Assembly (NCBI GenBank): GCA_963693315.1
Contig: OY856188.1
Coordinates: 150,479,551 to 150,543,550 of the forward strand
Origin: Diogma glabrata
Taxonomy: Eukaryota > Arthropoda > Insecta > Diptera > Cylindrotomidae
Length of the DNA stretch: 64,000 nt
Direction: 5' to 3'
Position numbers and translations under genes: made by a program. Shown piece by piece: positions 48,595 through 59,584 of the stretch. How positions within the stretch are numbered: position 1 is the first letter of the stretch; every line of letters starts with the position of its first letter. Below the pieces are notes generated by a model. The model ran no database searches, had not been told where the DNA came from, and saw only the letters and a list, made by a program, of their open reading frames with translations.

Positions 48595-49152
48595 GACCAA
48601 GAGCCCGCGACAGTCAGACCTTCGTTATTTTATAAAAGCTGAAAGTTTTTCTGCGCATACCCCCTACTCAGGTAGGAACGATTAGCAACATATGAAGTTT
48701 GGATAATGGTGGCTTTGGCAGGGAGCAGGTGTCAAAGGGGTCTCCAAAGTTTCGTGAAAGTATAAAAGATAATTTTTTTTATATATTCTTCGGGATAGTA
48801 GTAGAAGTCACGTCACCCATTGCCAGACACTTATTATCGTGGTAGCCCCCTGCCAGACACCTTTAAACTTTAACAAATTGATAGTGTTTAAGGGTGTCTG
48901 GCAGGTGGTTACCACGATAGTAAGTCAATGGGTGACGTGACTTCTAACACTACCCCGAAGAATATATAGAAAAATTACCTTTTATACTTTCACGAAACTT
49001 TGGAGGCCCCTTTGTTACCTGCTCCCTGCCCAAGCCACCATGATTCAAACTTCATTTGTCGCTAATCGTTCCTACCTCAGTAGGGGGTATGCGCACAGAA
49101 ACTTTCAGCTTTTATAAAATAACGTATATCTGGCTGTCGCTGGCTCTTAGTC
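48595..49152. mobile_element. Foldback MITE (GACCAAGAGCC type), copy A
   Basis: Arms of about 250 bp pair from GACCAAGAGCCCGCGAC (48595) to GTCGCTGGCTCTTAGTC (49152). TA lies outside both ends. Arms include CATACCCCCTACTCAGGTAG, AAAGTTTCGTGAAAGTATAA and GTCACGTCACCCATTGCCAG. A second copy lies at 51999-52551. Confidence 0.85.
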
Positions 49153-50278
49153 TATGAGTTTATGAACGGTTTTTGGATGCCTTAAAATTGACTGTTCAAA
49201 TGTTATGATTTATAAACCATATTCTTTTGTTAAAAAGAAAACAGTGAATAGCCGTAGTTAGTAGACGGTTTGTTTCGAGCTTAAGCAAACCAAGCAATAA
49301 TTTTAGTTGAGCAACGGTTTTTCGTAGATCATAAACGAACCGATAAAAAACGAAGACTGGCATGACTGTGGCCATTTGTAAAATATGCAATGCTATTCAC
49401 ACGGTGCCAAAACCGCTCTAAAACGTAAAATCAAAACTGTATAATGAAAAAGAATTAATTTTTTGGAATTGGCTTTTATATGTAGCGCACTATAATTTTT
49501 CGAGACATAAAAATAACTTTTACAATAAAATTTCATTCGCACATTATTTTTATACGTACAAATGCGCAACATGACGAAAATAATATTTCATAGATTCCTC
49601 ATTAAAATTTTCTATTATTTAAATATTGGACTTAGATTTTAATTATACCTTAAAAATATATCACATCGAAAACAAAACGTTTACGAAAACATCGTTGCCA
49701 AACTGATAACAATTTGGACAAATCAAATGTCAAAGGAGTAAGTTAAGAATTACAAACCGCTTTTTAACTGTGGATCCACCGTTACAGAACCGTTTTAAGT
49801 TGACTTAAAACGGTTTTAATTATACAATAAATAAAATTTAAAGTAAATTTTGTCAAATGCAAAAACCGTCAGCAAACCATTTTAATCACCGTTTAAAGAT
49901 TGACAATAAATTGTATTATAGTTTTTAGTGATACGCACAAGACGGTTCAATAACTGACGCACAAAGGTTTTTAGTACTGTTGGTTAACCATTATTTAACG
50001 TTTATACAATTGCTAATCCATACCCATTTATCGTTGTGGGATGGTTATAAAACCAATTTAGCGGTTTGTTATTTACCGTATAGTTGAAATCGGTCGATCA
50101 GATAACGGTTGCAGGACGGTTAATTGTTTGTTGGGCATCGCTGCCCAAAACTAAAAACCATGTCCTCATAAAATTTTTTTGCCGAAAACTATATCAAAAT
50201 CCTTAACCCAGACCGAAGTCTTGATATCACAGACAGAGGCGTAGCTAGGGGGGGGCGGTCCGCCCCGGGTGGCACCCG

Positions 50279-50893
50279 TTTTGGGGTGACACCCGAACGT
50301 AAACAACTTAAACAAACCATCACAATGTTTTCAACGATAAATCACTTCGAAACCGTTTTGGGGTGACACCCGAACGTAAACAACTTAAACAAACCATCAC
50401 AATGTTTTCAATGATAAATCACTTCGAAACCGTTTTGGGGTGACACCCGAACGTAAAATACATAAACAAACCCTCACAATGTTTTCAACGATAAATCACT
50501 TCGAAACCGTTTTGGGGTGACACCCGAACGTAAACAACTTAAACAAACCATCACAATGTTTTCAACGATAAATCACTTCGAAACCGTTTTGGGGTGACAC
50601 CCGAACGTAAACAACTTAAACAAACCATCACAATGTTTTCAATGATAAATCACTTCGAAACCGTTTTGGGGTGACACCCGAACGTAAAAAACATAAACAA
50701 ACCATGACAATGTTTTCAACGATAAATCACTTCGAAACCGTTTTGGGGTGACACCCGAACGTAAACAACTTAAACAAACCATCACAATGTTTTCAACGAT
50801 AAATCACTTCGAAACCGTTTTGGGGTGACACCCGAACGTAAAAAACTTAAACAAACCATCACATGTTCTCAACGATAAATCACTTAGAAACCA
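50279..50893. repeat. 77-bp tandem array inside the hAT left end, 8 copies
   Basis: The unit TTTTGGGGTGACACCCGAAC with GTAAACAACTTAAACAAACC, ATCACAATGTTTTCAACG and ATAAATCACTTCGAAACCG repeats eight times with few changes (some units 78 bp). The opposite end of the same hAT has a single TTTTTGGGGTGACACC (55714-55729), so the array probably grew from the terminal sequence. Confidence 0.95.
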
Positions 50894-50899
50894 TTTTAA

Positions 50900-51580
50900 C
50901 CAGGTTATCCATATAATTTTAATTTATAAATTGTGATAACTTATAAATGTGTCCTATGAATGTGTTATTGGTTCAAAAAGAATCTATTCTACTTTTTAAA
51001 ATATTTGAGTTATTACGTGAAATAAAATTTTAACAATATTAATCGAATCAACATGTTGAGCATTGAATCCCATCACCACAATTACTCAATAGCTTTGAAT
51101 ATTCCTATAGATACCATATTGACCGTTTTTTACGATATATTATTTAGTATGCAAGCATGATTATTTAATGACCAGGTCTGAAAACACATATGCTGAATAA
51201 TGTATAGGAAAAGTGGTTTACGTCGATAATGTGGCACCCTTTGTCGATAGGGTGGCACCCTTGAGTTACAATGTCTCTATTCCAAAATTATTTCTAAAAT
51301 ATCCGCTTAACCTTACTACCTAATATATGTTTTACATTTCAAACAAATTAATTGCAAACACCTAAGGAAACTAACAAACAATCAAATTACCGTGTTTGTA
51401 AATGATCTCAAAATAATTTTTTTTCCTTTATCTTGAAACTCAAAGAATAAATTGAAATAGATCGTTTTTCAATGGACACAAAAATAATTACTGTAGAATA
51501 AAATGGCAGTTATGCAATTACTGCAGTTTTGCAAATTTTTGTAGGTTGATACATACTCATACTGTTTGTTTTCAGTTTTA
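50900..51580. other. hAT interior without recognised genes
   Basis: AT-rich. GTGGCACCCTT occurs twice near 51231-51265, an echo of the terminal GGTGGCACCC. No frame is supported. Confidence 0.4.
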
Positions 51581-51589
51581 TATATTTAT

Positions 51590-51975
51590 ATATTTGAATT
51601 AAATGAAAGTTTATCATTTAAAATTACATTTTGTTGGGTTTTAAATCCCTTGGAAATTTCAAACTCATCAAGTCATTCTTTTAAAGATCCTTGGCTACAT
51701 AAATGTAAAGCCTTCAATTTTTTTTTAAAAGTGGTGTAGCTATTGTTATTAACTATGTAAATGGTTTGCGAAAATAAACTTTAAATTTTGTTTATTTTTC
51801 TTCTTAGGCAGGTATTCCTTAAATCAGTCTTTAAAACATTTTCCGGTTTTCCCGATGTAAAATTTTTCACAAAAATCACATTCAATTTTGTAAATTATTG
51901 AGCATGATTTTAATTGGATATTTAATTTTGGTTTCAATTCTTTATATAAAATATCTTTTAGGATTTCATACTTAT
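51590..51975 (-). pseudogene. Penelope-like C-terminal (GIY-YIG) fragment
   Basis: On the minus strand IIYKIECDFCEKFYIGKTGK lies at about 51843-51905, the GIY-YIG endonuclease pattern with paired cysteines, as in the copy at 16440. A tail follows with TFKKKLKALHLCSQGSLKE, DEFEI and ILNDKLSFNSN to about 51590. A stop (KD-stop-FKEYLP) interrupts it. Confidence 0.6.
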
Positions 51976-51998
51976 ATTTTTTTAAATAGTTCCTTATA

Positions 51999-52551
51999 GA
52001 CCGAGAGCCCGCGACGGTCAGACCTTCGTTATTTTATAAAAGCTGAAAGTTTCTCTGCGCATACCCCCTACTCAGGTAGGAACGATTAGCGACATATGAA
52101 GTTTGGATCATAGTGGCTTTGGCAGGGAACAGGTTCCAAAGGAGCCTCCAAAGTTTCGTGAAAGTATAAAAACTAATTGTTTTATATATTGTTCGGGATA
52201 GTATTAGAAGTCACGTCACCCATTGCCAGACACTTACCTTCGTGGAAACCCCCTGCCAGACACCCTTAAACTTTAAAGTTTAGGGGTGTCTGGCAGGGGG
52301 TTTTTACGATAGCAAGTGTCTGGCAATGGGTGACGTGACTTCTAATACTATCCCGAAGAATATATAAAAAAAAATAGCTTTTATACTTTCACGAAACTTT
52401 GGAGGCCCCTTTGGAACCTGTTCCCTGCCAAAGCCACTATGATCCAAACTTCATATGTCGCTAATCGTTCCTACCTGAGTAGGGGGTATGCGCAGAGAAA
52501 CTTTCAGCTTTTATAAAATAACGAAGGTCTGGCCGTCGTGGGCTCTTAGTC
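51999..52551. mobile_element. Foldback MITE (GACCGAGAGCC type), copy B
   Basis: Same family as 48595-49152. Arms run from GACCGAGAGCCCGCGACGG (51999) to CCGTCGTGGGCTCTTAGTC (52551) with TA on both sides. The centre is a tight CTTTAAAGTTTAG turn, so the arms pair almost to the middle. Confidence 0.85.
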
Positions 52552-52804
52552 TATTATAATATTAGGCTATGATTTGTATATTCCATTTTATCAAATATTA
52601 TTTAATATAAGTTGTTACAAGGAAATTTAAATAAATTAATTTTCTTGGCGGTGTATTTAGTCGTTAACACAGTGTACTTATTATGAACTATGTACCTATT
52701 ATGTATCCTACAAATATATTTAGAATTAATGCTTTGCTGATACCTATACTATAGTTAAAAATATTTTTTTAGATTTCGTTTAGCAAATATCCCAAAAAAT
52801 AAAT

Positions 52805-55652
52805 ATGCCACGAGGAGTTCATAATTTTTAAAGAAAAAGTTGGTTCCAGCAGAGAAAGACCAAATCTATAAATATGTTACAAAGCCCGATGATATCCAAG
52901 GTTCATCAAAAGAAACTGATTATCACGTTGATGCAACGAATGTTTCAGAGAATATTGGCTCATCTTCGGAAAGTAACAGCAACAATACAGAATTAATAAT
53001 GATAACCTATGATGACGAATTAGAAAGGAATAATGAAAATGACAGTGATAATGCCGCTAATGCTTCTACTATCGAAGACAGTATTTGCATGGGTGAATCA
53101 CTTCAGGACTTAAGAGATGTATCACATTGGAATATACTCGTCTCTGGTAATGTTCGCATTGAAATCATAAAAAAAGAAAGTGAACATTTTCAAAATAGAG
53201 AAGGGTCGTTTGTTACTGTATCAAGACACGGGTTAGATATAAAAGGTGATGTTCGCCATCTTTCTAAAGAATGGTTTTATAAAATGATGAATAATGGTGA
53301 AAAAATTCTACGGCCATGGATTGTTTATTCTCCTGTAAATAATAACTTGCGTCCTGTATTGCTTCTGTTGACGTGTATTTGCTGTCACCAATAATAATAA
53401 TACAAAATCAACATTTACTACTGGATATCAGAAGCGGTGGAAACTAAATCCCAAAGTGGCCGAGCATGAAACTTCAAATGAACATCTGGAGAATTTTGAA
53501 AAGTGGAAAACTTTGGAAATGAGGTTAAAAATTCATAAAACGATACGAGACGCAGCCTTGCAATTAATATATAATAAAAAACAGAAGTGGAAACATCTTT
53601 TATCAAGATTATTGGATATAACTTTGTTTTTATCTAAACAAAACCCAGCATTTCATGGACATGAAGAAGGACAAAGTTCTTCAAATAAAGGCAATTTCTT
53701 AGAACTAACCAAACTATTGTCAAAGTATGATGTAGTGTTAAAAGAACACATTTTGAATTTGGAGCATGGTAAATCACCAAAAGTATCATATTTGTCACCA
53801 GATATACAAAATGAGTTCATAAATGTTTTAGCGAACCACGTAAAGTTTAAGCTTGTCAACGAAATTAAATCGTTTAAATATTTTGGAATTATGTTTGATA
53901 GCACACCTGACATTTCACATATTGATCAAATGTCAGAAGTGATTCGTTATGTGAAAATTGATGGTAGTAAAGTGGAAATTAAGGAAGAATTCCCTGGCTT
54001 TTTTCCTTTACGTGGAAAAAAGCCGCTGATTTAAGCGATGAAATTCTTACACTGAAAAAAAAAATTGAAGAATTGATAACCTCATCTCGAAGATGGCAGT
54101 TTATTATTCATGCAAAGAAAAGATATTTACAAACAATTTCACCGTGATTGGGACAACTACTCAGTACTCAGTAACATTTTCCTGATAACAGAATGAGGTG
54201 TAATTAAAATATAAAGTGCTATCCAATATAACAGTAGTTGAATAAAGTTAATAACTATTTCCATGAAAACATATTTCTTTGGCCTTATATCATGAATTTT
54301 TCATTTTAAAATTTAAGTATTTGAGATTAATTGAACTATATTTTATTTTCACATAAATATTTCATCTGATTGTCTCAACTGCATCGGCTTATCATTGTAC
54401 GGTTGCTGAATCAATCTCGTATTTCGATTCGCCATATCTGCCCGCACGGTGAGGTTGAGACAACTGCATTTCGATTGGAAATAGGACATGTTTTTTTCAG
54501 TGTAAAATCTTGAAAATGATGGTATAGATGTTATGAATTGTCGCTCCCAAAGGTTATGATAATGCAGCTGTTATGAGTAGTATACATGGAGAAGTGCAAG
54601 CTATTATTAAAGCAAAAAATAACAAAGCAATTTTTGTGGGCTGCAAAGATCATTCAATTAATTTATACGGCCAACACTCGTCAGTGGAAGCCATTTTTAC
54701 ATGTTTTTCTGCTTCGCCTAGCCGCTGGGAAGTACTTGCTAAACACAACAAAGCAACTGTTAAAATACTCTTAACAGCGCATTGGAGTGCTCATTATGCT
54801 GCAGTAAAAGTATTGGCCGAAAACTTTGATGGGATTGTGGCTGAAATTGAGAAGTTAAGTGATCAACAAGAAAATGTAGACACTAGAGGCGCTGCATAGA
54901 ACCTTATCAATGCAGCATGTGATTTTTCGTTTCTTTGCTATCTTTTGTTTTGGAATGATATTCTAAGAGAAATAACATCTGTGCTCAGATTGGATTGCAA
55001 AGCACGGGCTTGAATATTGATCAATTAGCTACAAAAATAGAGTCAATTCATAACGAAGTCTCATTGTAGAAGAGGCAATAGATCTTGCTGCGAAAAAATC
55101 GGAGGACTATGACATTCCAATGGAAAGCCGAATTCGTCATAAAAACGCAAAAAACGAACGGGTGGTGAGTTTGCACCTGATGTTGGACTGACACTGAGAG
55201 CTCAACTTAAAAAGGACATGTTGGAATGTCTTGACCGATTCAGTGTTGAACTCCGAACTAGACTGAAGTCAGTTCAAGATTTAGCTTCATTGTTCGAGGT
55301 TGTGCAGACAAACACTTAGCTTTTGGTGAACAGTGAAGAGTTAACATTATCGGTATCAAAATTTACTGGTTTTTATGATGCGATATTGGCAACAGAACTC
55401 CTCATAGAGATACAAAGGGTGAGGAGGCATTTAAAAGCGGCCAATGTTACAGTTTCTAACTGGGTGTACCTAGACTTTTTGAAATTCATCGTAGAATGGG
55501 ATTTTTTTAGAATTTCTTCCGAATCTTACGGTCGCACTAAAGTTATTTATGACTATTTGCGTATTAGTGGCTTCGTGTGAGAGGAGTTTCAGCAAATTAA
55601 AATTAGTTAAAAATTACTTGCGGGCTTATAATAATAATGCTCATTTGTATTA
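52805..55652 (+). pseudogene. hAT transposase with TTF/ZMYM-type zinc finger and DUF4371 region, broken
   Basis: Start MPRGVHNF at 52805, then a shift into the frame 52840-53394 with a Ser/Asn-rich acidic region and the TTF-type finger lead-in (FVTVSRHGLDIKGDVRHLSK, EWFYKMMNNGEKILRPWIVY). The DUF4371-like region at 53456-54034 has LSKQNPAFHGHEEG, KLLSKYDVVLKEHI and FDSTPDISHIDQMSEVIRYV. A MITE (54050-54502) interrupts it. The frame resumes at 54573-54896 with VGCKDHSINLYGQHS and LLTAHWSAHYAAVKVL. The C-terminal dimerisation motif VASCERSFSKLKLVKNYLR lies at 55573-55625, in a frame different from 55323-55580. Several stops make it inactive. Confidence 0.75.
54050..54502. mobile_element. MITE with CACTGAAAAAA termini and TA duplication
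   Basis: CACTGAAAAAAAAA at 54050 is mirrored by TTTTTTTCAGTG ending at 54502, TA on both sides (54048-54049 and 54503-54504). It interrupts the hAT transposase, and the protein continues from DLSDEIL to ENDGIDVMN across it. Termini match the elements at 3994 and 13770. TTGTCTCAACTGC and its inverse recur at 54374 and 54452. Confidence 0.8.
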
Positions 55653-55799
55653 ATTAAAAAAAATTATAAATTACGTTTATCGACTTTTTATTATTATTGA
55701 CAGTTTTTATTTTTGGGGTGACACCACAATATTCGCCCCGGGTGCCACCCATGCTAGCTACGCCACTGATCACAGAGCTGTGAGATTTCAGCCCCTCCA

Positions 55800-56026
55800 T
55801 ATTTTTAATTATTATCTTTTAGTAATTTAATAAAAACAAATGATAAACAAAATTAGATTAAAAAAAAAAGAAAAAGGAAAATTCATTAAATTGTCAAAAA
55901 TATTCAGTTCATTTTTATTCCTTTCAAAATTCAATTATGTTTTTTAAAATAACTAAAGTAAAAATAAATTGAGATCAGCTGACCAGCTTCAAATAAAAAT
56001 TTAAATGACGATTAGGTCATTCCTTT
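55800..56026 (+). other. Gypsy 3' untranslated region, distal part
   Basis: AT-rich sequence between the nested repeat and the polypurine tract; continues the part at 44619-44868. No frame. Confidence 0.5.
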
Positions 56027-56037
56027 AAAAAGGGAGG
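56027..56037 (+). promoter_or_regulatory. Polypurine tract
   Basis: AAAAAGGGAGG ends one base before the TGTAGTGACC start of the 3' LTR, the expected place of plus-strand priming. Confidence 0.8.
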
Positions 56038-56321
56038 TGTAGTGACCATAAGGGTGTCACTGTATTTGATATTTACTTTAATATATAAAATGCTAAATAA
56101 GCATTTCATAATATGAAATAAATATCAAATACCAAGCTGCGCAGTCAGCGATTTCAATCTTAACATATATTTTGAATAAACCAAAGCATTCATAAATAGG
56201 AGTTGAGCCATAAAGATGTTACCCATAAAAGTGAAAACATTAAGTGAATAAATAAATAAGTTTATAATTAATTGGTGTTTGTTTAATCGACGTAAACCCT
56301 CTGGATATCATCCCCTATACA
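56038..56321 (+). repeat. Gypsy 3' LTR
   Basis: 284 bp, TGTAGTGACC...CCCTATACA, same length as the 5' LTR. Differences include CAGTCAGCGATT against CAGTCAGCAATT and CGACGTAAACCC against CGATATAAACTC. Confidence 0.9.
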
Positions 56322-56325
56322 TATT

Positions 56326-57700
56326 TTTTATACCCTTAAGTGATAAGAAGGGGGGCCCTCCCCCCAAAAATTTTTTGTATTTTTCAGACAAAATTTTTTA
56401 TTTTTATTTTTTTATGATTTGACATTAAAAAATACATATAATCCTTAATTTCCCCCCTTCTACCATCAACCCCCATTTTTTAATTGCGATATTAGTACTG
56501 GAATACTCTTCAATTCTCAGTAGTCGATCAATCTATCTATCTATTTTAGCGATATGTATTTCATATAGGAATGTAAGCTGCCAACAAGCACAACTGCCCC
56601 TTACCTGCATTAATCTCAATTCAATCTTTTTTATGGTCGAGTTTCACTTGAAGACTGCATTTAATCGATTAGTTATGTATGGGTGATCGCCCATATATTG
56701 TTTTGTCCAATTTATCCATCATTTTTGTCCATATTTACAATATGGTTATTGGTTAACTACCGGTTAATTGTATAACAACTCCAGTGTTATTGTATAACCA
56801 GTGTGTTGATGGTTGTTAATGACTTTGTGTAACAACACTTTGACCTAATTGGAAGTAGTGCTAACCACTAGACTATTCAACACATATATACATGCATTTA
56901 TATACATATACATGAATATCCTTTATATACATGAATATCCTTTATATAAAGAAAGATCCGTAGCAGATGGCGGTAAGGTAACAACATATAGATATGCGAA
57001 ACCGGAACATGGAAATAATTCCATAAACATTTAAAATACAGTTTCTTACGTTTCTATTTTTGTTTTAGAAACTACCATCTTTCAGCTTTATAATGCCACC
57101 TTGATCAAATCAATATCTTTAATAGAAAAAGTTTTACAGCTAAAACCGCAAACACACAAAAATACGACTTTTCAAGTGCTTTATTTTGTGTGGACCGGAC
57201 GTGGCGCGTGTGAAAATTATAAAAATGGCGTTATAAACTAAGAGATTTTTTTTTATGTTAAATATCAAATATTTTGTTATTAAATGAACTTCTTAAAATA
57301 TTATAAAAATTATTTATGTAGTACAATAAATAAAATAAATACTATTGTTAAAAATGATTTACTTATTTTACAAACAGAAGTTTCTTTTGAATAGGAAAAC
57401 ACTTCTGTAATTATTTTCTTTGTATTAGATGGCATAAAAAAATGAAATGTTTATTTGTCACTTTTAGTAATCAATTGTCACTCTTATAAAAAATAATTTG
57501 ACATTCTCGACTGCAAACAAAAAAAACGTATAAAGAACAAAATCTATTTATGAACTTTTGACTGGAGAAGCATTATGTTCGTATTATGTTATTATGGTCA
57601 TAAAGTAAAAGATTGTATTTTAACATTAAATTACAAATATTTAATTATTGAATAAACTTTTTAAAGTATCATACAAATTATATATGTGAAAATAAATATA
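56326..57700. repeat. Right part of the interrupted dispersed repeat, then a direct copy of 30990-31310
   Basis: 56326-56480 holds the GGGGGGCCCTCCCCCC palindrome and T-rich sequence continuing the repeat of 33815. 57030-57240 matches 31046-31250 (TTTTACAGCTAAAACCGCAAA, GTGGACCGGACGTGG). 56880-56950 has two CATGAATATCCTTTATATA repeats. No gene is supported in this stretch. Confidence 0.5.
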
Positions 57701-57711
57701 GTTATTAAAAA

Positions 57712-59363
57712 TTATTTACTTATTTTACATTCAAAAGTTTCTTTTGAGTTGGAAAACATTTTTGCATTTATTGTCTTAGTATTTAATGGTACAAAAGAAT
57801 GAAATTTTTGAGTTCCACTTATAGTAATCGCATTTTTATATCGATTTTGTAATTTTTCTTTTGTTAATTGATATTCATTTTCATCGGCGTATCCAAAATT
57901 CATGGTAGATTCCCATTTTAAAGCCCATTCGAAAAGTTTTTTTTGGTGTATCAATAATATCTCTGCTCTCCATACTGTAACGGTGTGCAGCACGCTTCAG
58001 TGTACCAACAATCCCATCGCAAGGTCCCTGTCTGTGGCTGGTAGCTTGAAAATGCCATTCTGCATCAACCTTAAAGTCTTTTTTATGATGGCATAAGTTA
58101 ATTAGGTTATGTTTATTTTTGTATTGAGAAGGTGCCCCGTCGGTATTCTAAATTCCATGCGTATGTCTTCCAATGTAATTGTATTCATTCCACAACTAGT
58201 GAATTTGATTAAAATTCTTTAACAGCTCTATAGTTTATTAAATATTCCTCTAACAAATTAAACAACAAACTTGTTTTGTTTTTCGCTATCTTTGATGTTT
58301 TTATGGCGATACAAATTTTTGCATGAAAACTGGAAATTAAACGAAATATTTTACAGTCGTGGATAAAATAACATCTTGTATTCGCTTAGGATGATGGCGA
58401 TTCTTCACTCGGATGATTCCCTCCACTCGCTACGCTCTTTTCGGGAAACTTCTTCCTCGTGAAGAATTACCTTCATTCTAAGCTCATACAAGAATCTACT
58501 ATTCCTAACATTAGAATTTATATGCGTTCTGATGAATTCGATAAGTTTTGTAATGAAAAGATGGACTGTAGTACTGTTGTGATCGTTTATATCCGAACTT
58601 CGGTGCTGTATATATTCACTTGCGGCACTTTTAAATAAATGACAAATGGATGAATAGTAGCTTGTGAATTATTATAATAATAGCCTTGAACCAGATCCTG
58701 AATTATGAAGCCGTAGTTTTCAGAAAAATCCCCTTGAACGAAGCACTTCCTGCTTCTAATTTTTTTTTCCTCAATGAATGTAGATTGCTGTTTCGCTATA
58801 AAGTTGTGTGGCATCAAAATTTGTAAACGGTAAATAAATTTTTTCATAAATTCTTCTAAAGTTTCTATTAAAGTATCCAAATTGCATCGATCAGTGGTAT
58901 TCCATTGTTGATATTTGACTTGAAGGATTATTCCTTTAACGTCAAAATCATTTAGTAATTTTTCTTCCAGCTGTTGAAGTTTTTTTGAACATTCATTGCA
59001 CTTCAAAGTATGACAATCTTCTGTTAATTCACCACATGAAATAAAGTCAATTAATGTTTTATAATTCTGGAAAGCAGCATCAGTAATCCAAGACATCTTA
59101 GAGTGTTGAATCATTAGTTTCATATTTTGATGTATGGTACACACGCACACATTATGAACTCCTTGGGATATTTTTATACATTCTTGTGGTCGAAGGGACG
59201 TGAATTTAGTAAATCCTATTTTCACATCAGGAAACTTATTTTTAAACTCCACATAAGCTTCATTTAATGTACATAGCAATAAGCGCTTTTGTGTTTTTAT
59301 GCGCTCATCTCCTTTTTTAAAAGATATCTCGTTTGCCTGGCAATAATCTACTGATTTCATCAC
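57712..59363 (-). pseudogene. Decayed TE-associated protein, family unnamed
   Basis: The minus strand has a 258-residue frame (59363-58587) with QKRLLLCTLNEAYVEFKNKF, KIGFTKFTSLRPQECI, VHNVCVCTIHQNMKLM and a Cys pair (KCNECSKKL). QVKYQQWNTTDRCNLDTL, FVQGDFSENYGFIIQDLVQG and NNSQATIHPFVIY follow. A later piece (about 58085-57960) reads KVDAEWHFQATSHRQGPCDG, then IVGTLKRAAHRYS. The final part is 57993-57712. The D in GDFSENY and the acidic/H/G run around AEWHFxATSH suggest a nuclease-like core. I have seen this pattern in uncharacterised proteins of insects and cnidarians but cannot name the superfamily. 58100-58587 does not read through and may hold an insertion (58360-58500). Confidence 0.55.
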
Positions 59364-59584
59364 TTTTTATAGAACTACTCCACAACATTTATATCTGTTG
59401 TGGATACACCTCTTTTATCCGTCGCAGATGAATGCTGAAAATTATTTTCATGTAGAGTTTTACTTTTTTCAACCAAATGACGCGTAGCATTACTGATGTT
59501 TGTTATTATAATTATATTGTTATATTGTTATTATAATTATATTATTATATTTAAAAATATTCTAATTTATATTATTATATTTAA

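Larger units (their letters stand above)
46221..50135 (+). mobile_element. CACTA-like transposon with CCCAACAAACAATT termini
   Basis: CCCAACAAACAATT at 46221 is mirrored by AATTGTTTGTTGGG ending at 50135. CA lies on both sides (46219-46220 and 50136-50137), and copies 1 and 2 of the host repeat show the empty site (GATATACATCGCTG in inverse). The outer 500-1000 bp on each side hold about 25 copies of AACGGTT/AACCGTT in both orientations; the centre holds few. It encodes a Tnp2-like protein (46952-48300) and contains a foldback MITE (48595-49152). A 2-bp duplication plus subterminal arrays fit the CMC superfamily, though the terminus is not CACTA. Confidence 0.65.
50234..55768 (+). mobile_element. 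hAT element (ZMYM/Tip100-like), perfect 8-bp duplication
   Basis: CAGAGGCGTAGCTAG at 50234 is mirrored by CTAGCTACGCCACTG ending at 55768. ATCACAGA flanks both ends exactly (50226-50233 and 55769-55776). Further in, CCCCGGGTGGCACCC pairs with GGGTGCCACCC. CAGTGGCGTAGC termini are common in hAT elements with TTF-type zinc-finger transposases, and such a protein is encoded at 52805-55652. It contains a 77-bp tandem array, a Penelope fragment, a foldback MITE and a CACTG-type MITE. Confidence 0.9.
44870..55795 (-). mobile_element. Unclassified repeat family (ACTTCGGTCTG type), copy 3, inverted and interrupted
   Basis: It lies in the Gypsy 3' untranslated region. Its 3' hairpin GGTCTGAAAGACC is at 44890-44902, followed by the GCCGGCC/CAGACAGAC block near 45020. 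Then come TTGTCAAGTGTGTCAAA repeats (45150-45780) and the degenerate A-rich repeats to 46140. The 5' end (inverse of TATCAAGACTTCGGTCTGGG) is at 50201-50225, continuing after the hAT at 55777-55795. Two DNA transposons (46221-50135 and 50234-55768) inserted in it. Gypsy-specific sequence resumes near 55800. Confidence 0.6.
33937..56321 (+). mobile_element. Ty3/Gypsy LTR retrotransposon (mdg1/412-like), 22.4 kb including nested insertions
   Basis: Two 284-bp LTRs (33937-34220 and 56038-56321) begin TGTAGTGACC and end CCCTATACA. TATT flanks both outer ends (33933-33936 and 56322-56325). A tRNA-Arg-type primer site follows the 5' LTR and a polypurine tract precedes the 3' LTR. Pol domains run protease, RT, RNase H, integrase. 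LTRs differ at roughly a dozen positions by eye, so the insertion is not very recent. Gag is almost entirely missing, and pol has frameshifts and a deletion. Internal insertions account for over 15 kb. Confidence 0.9.

Noticed and set aside
50279..50893. Regularly spaced repeats resembling a CRISPR array
   Set aside because: The entire 77-bp unit repeats, spacer included, and the context is a eukaryotic hAT; it is a tandem array.
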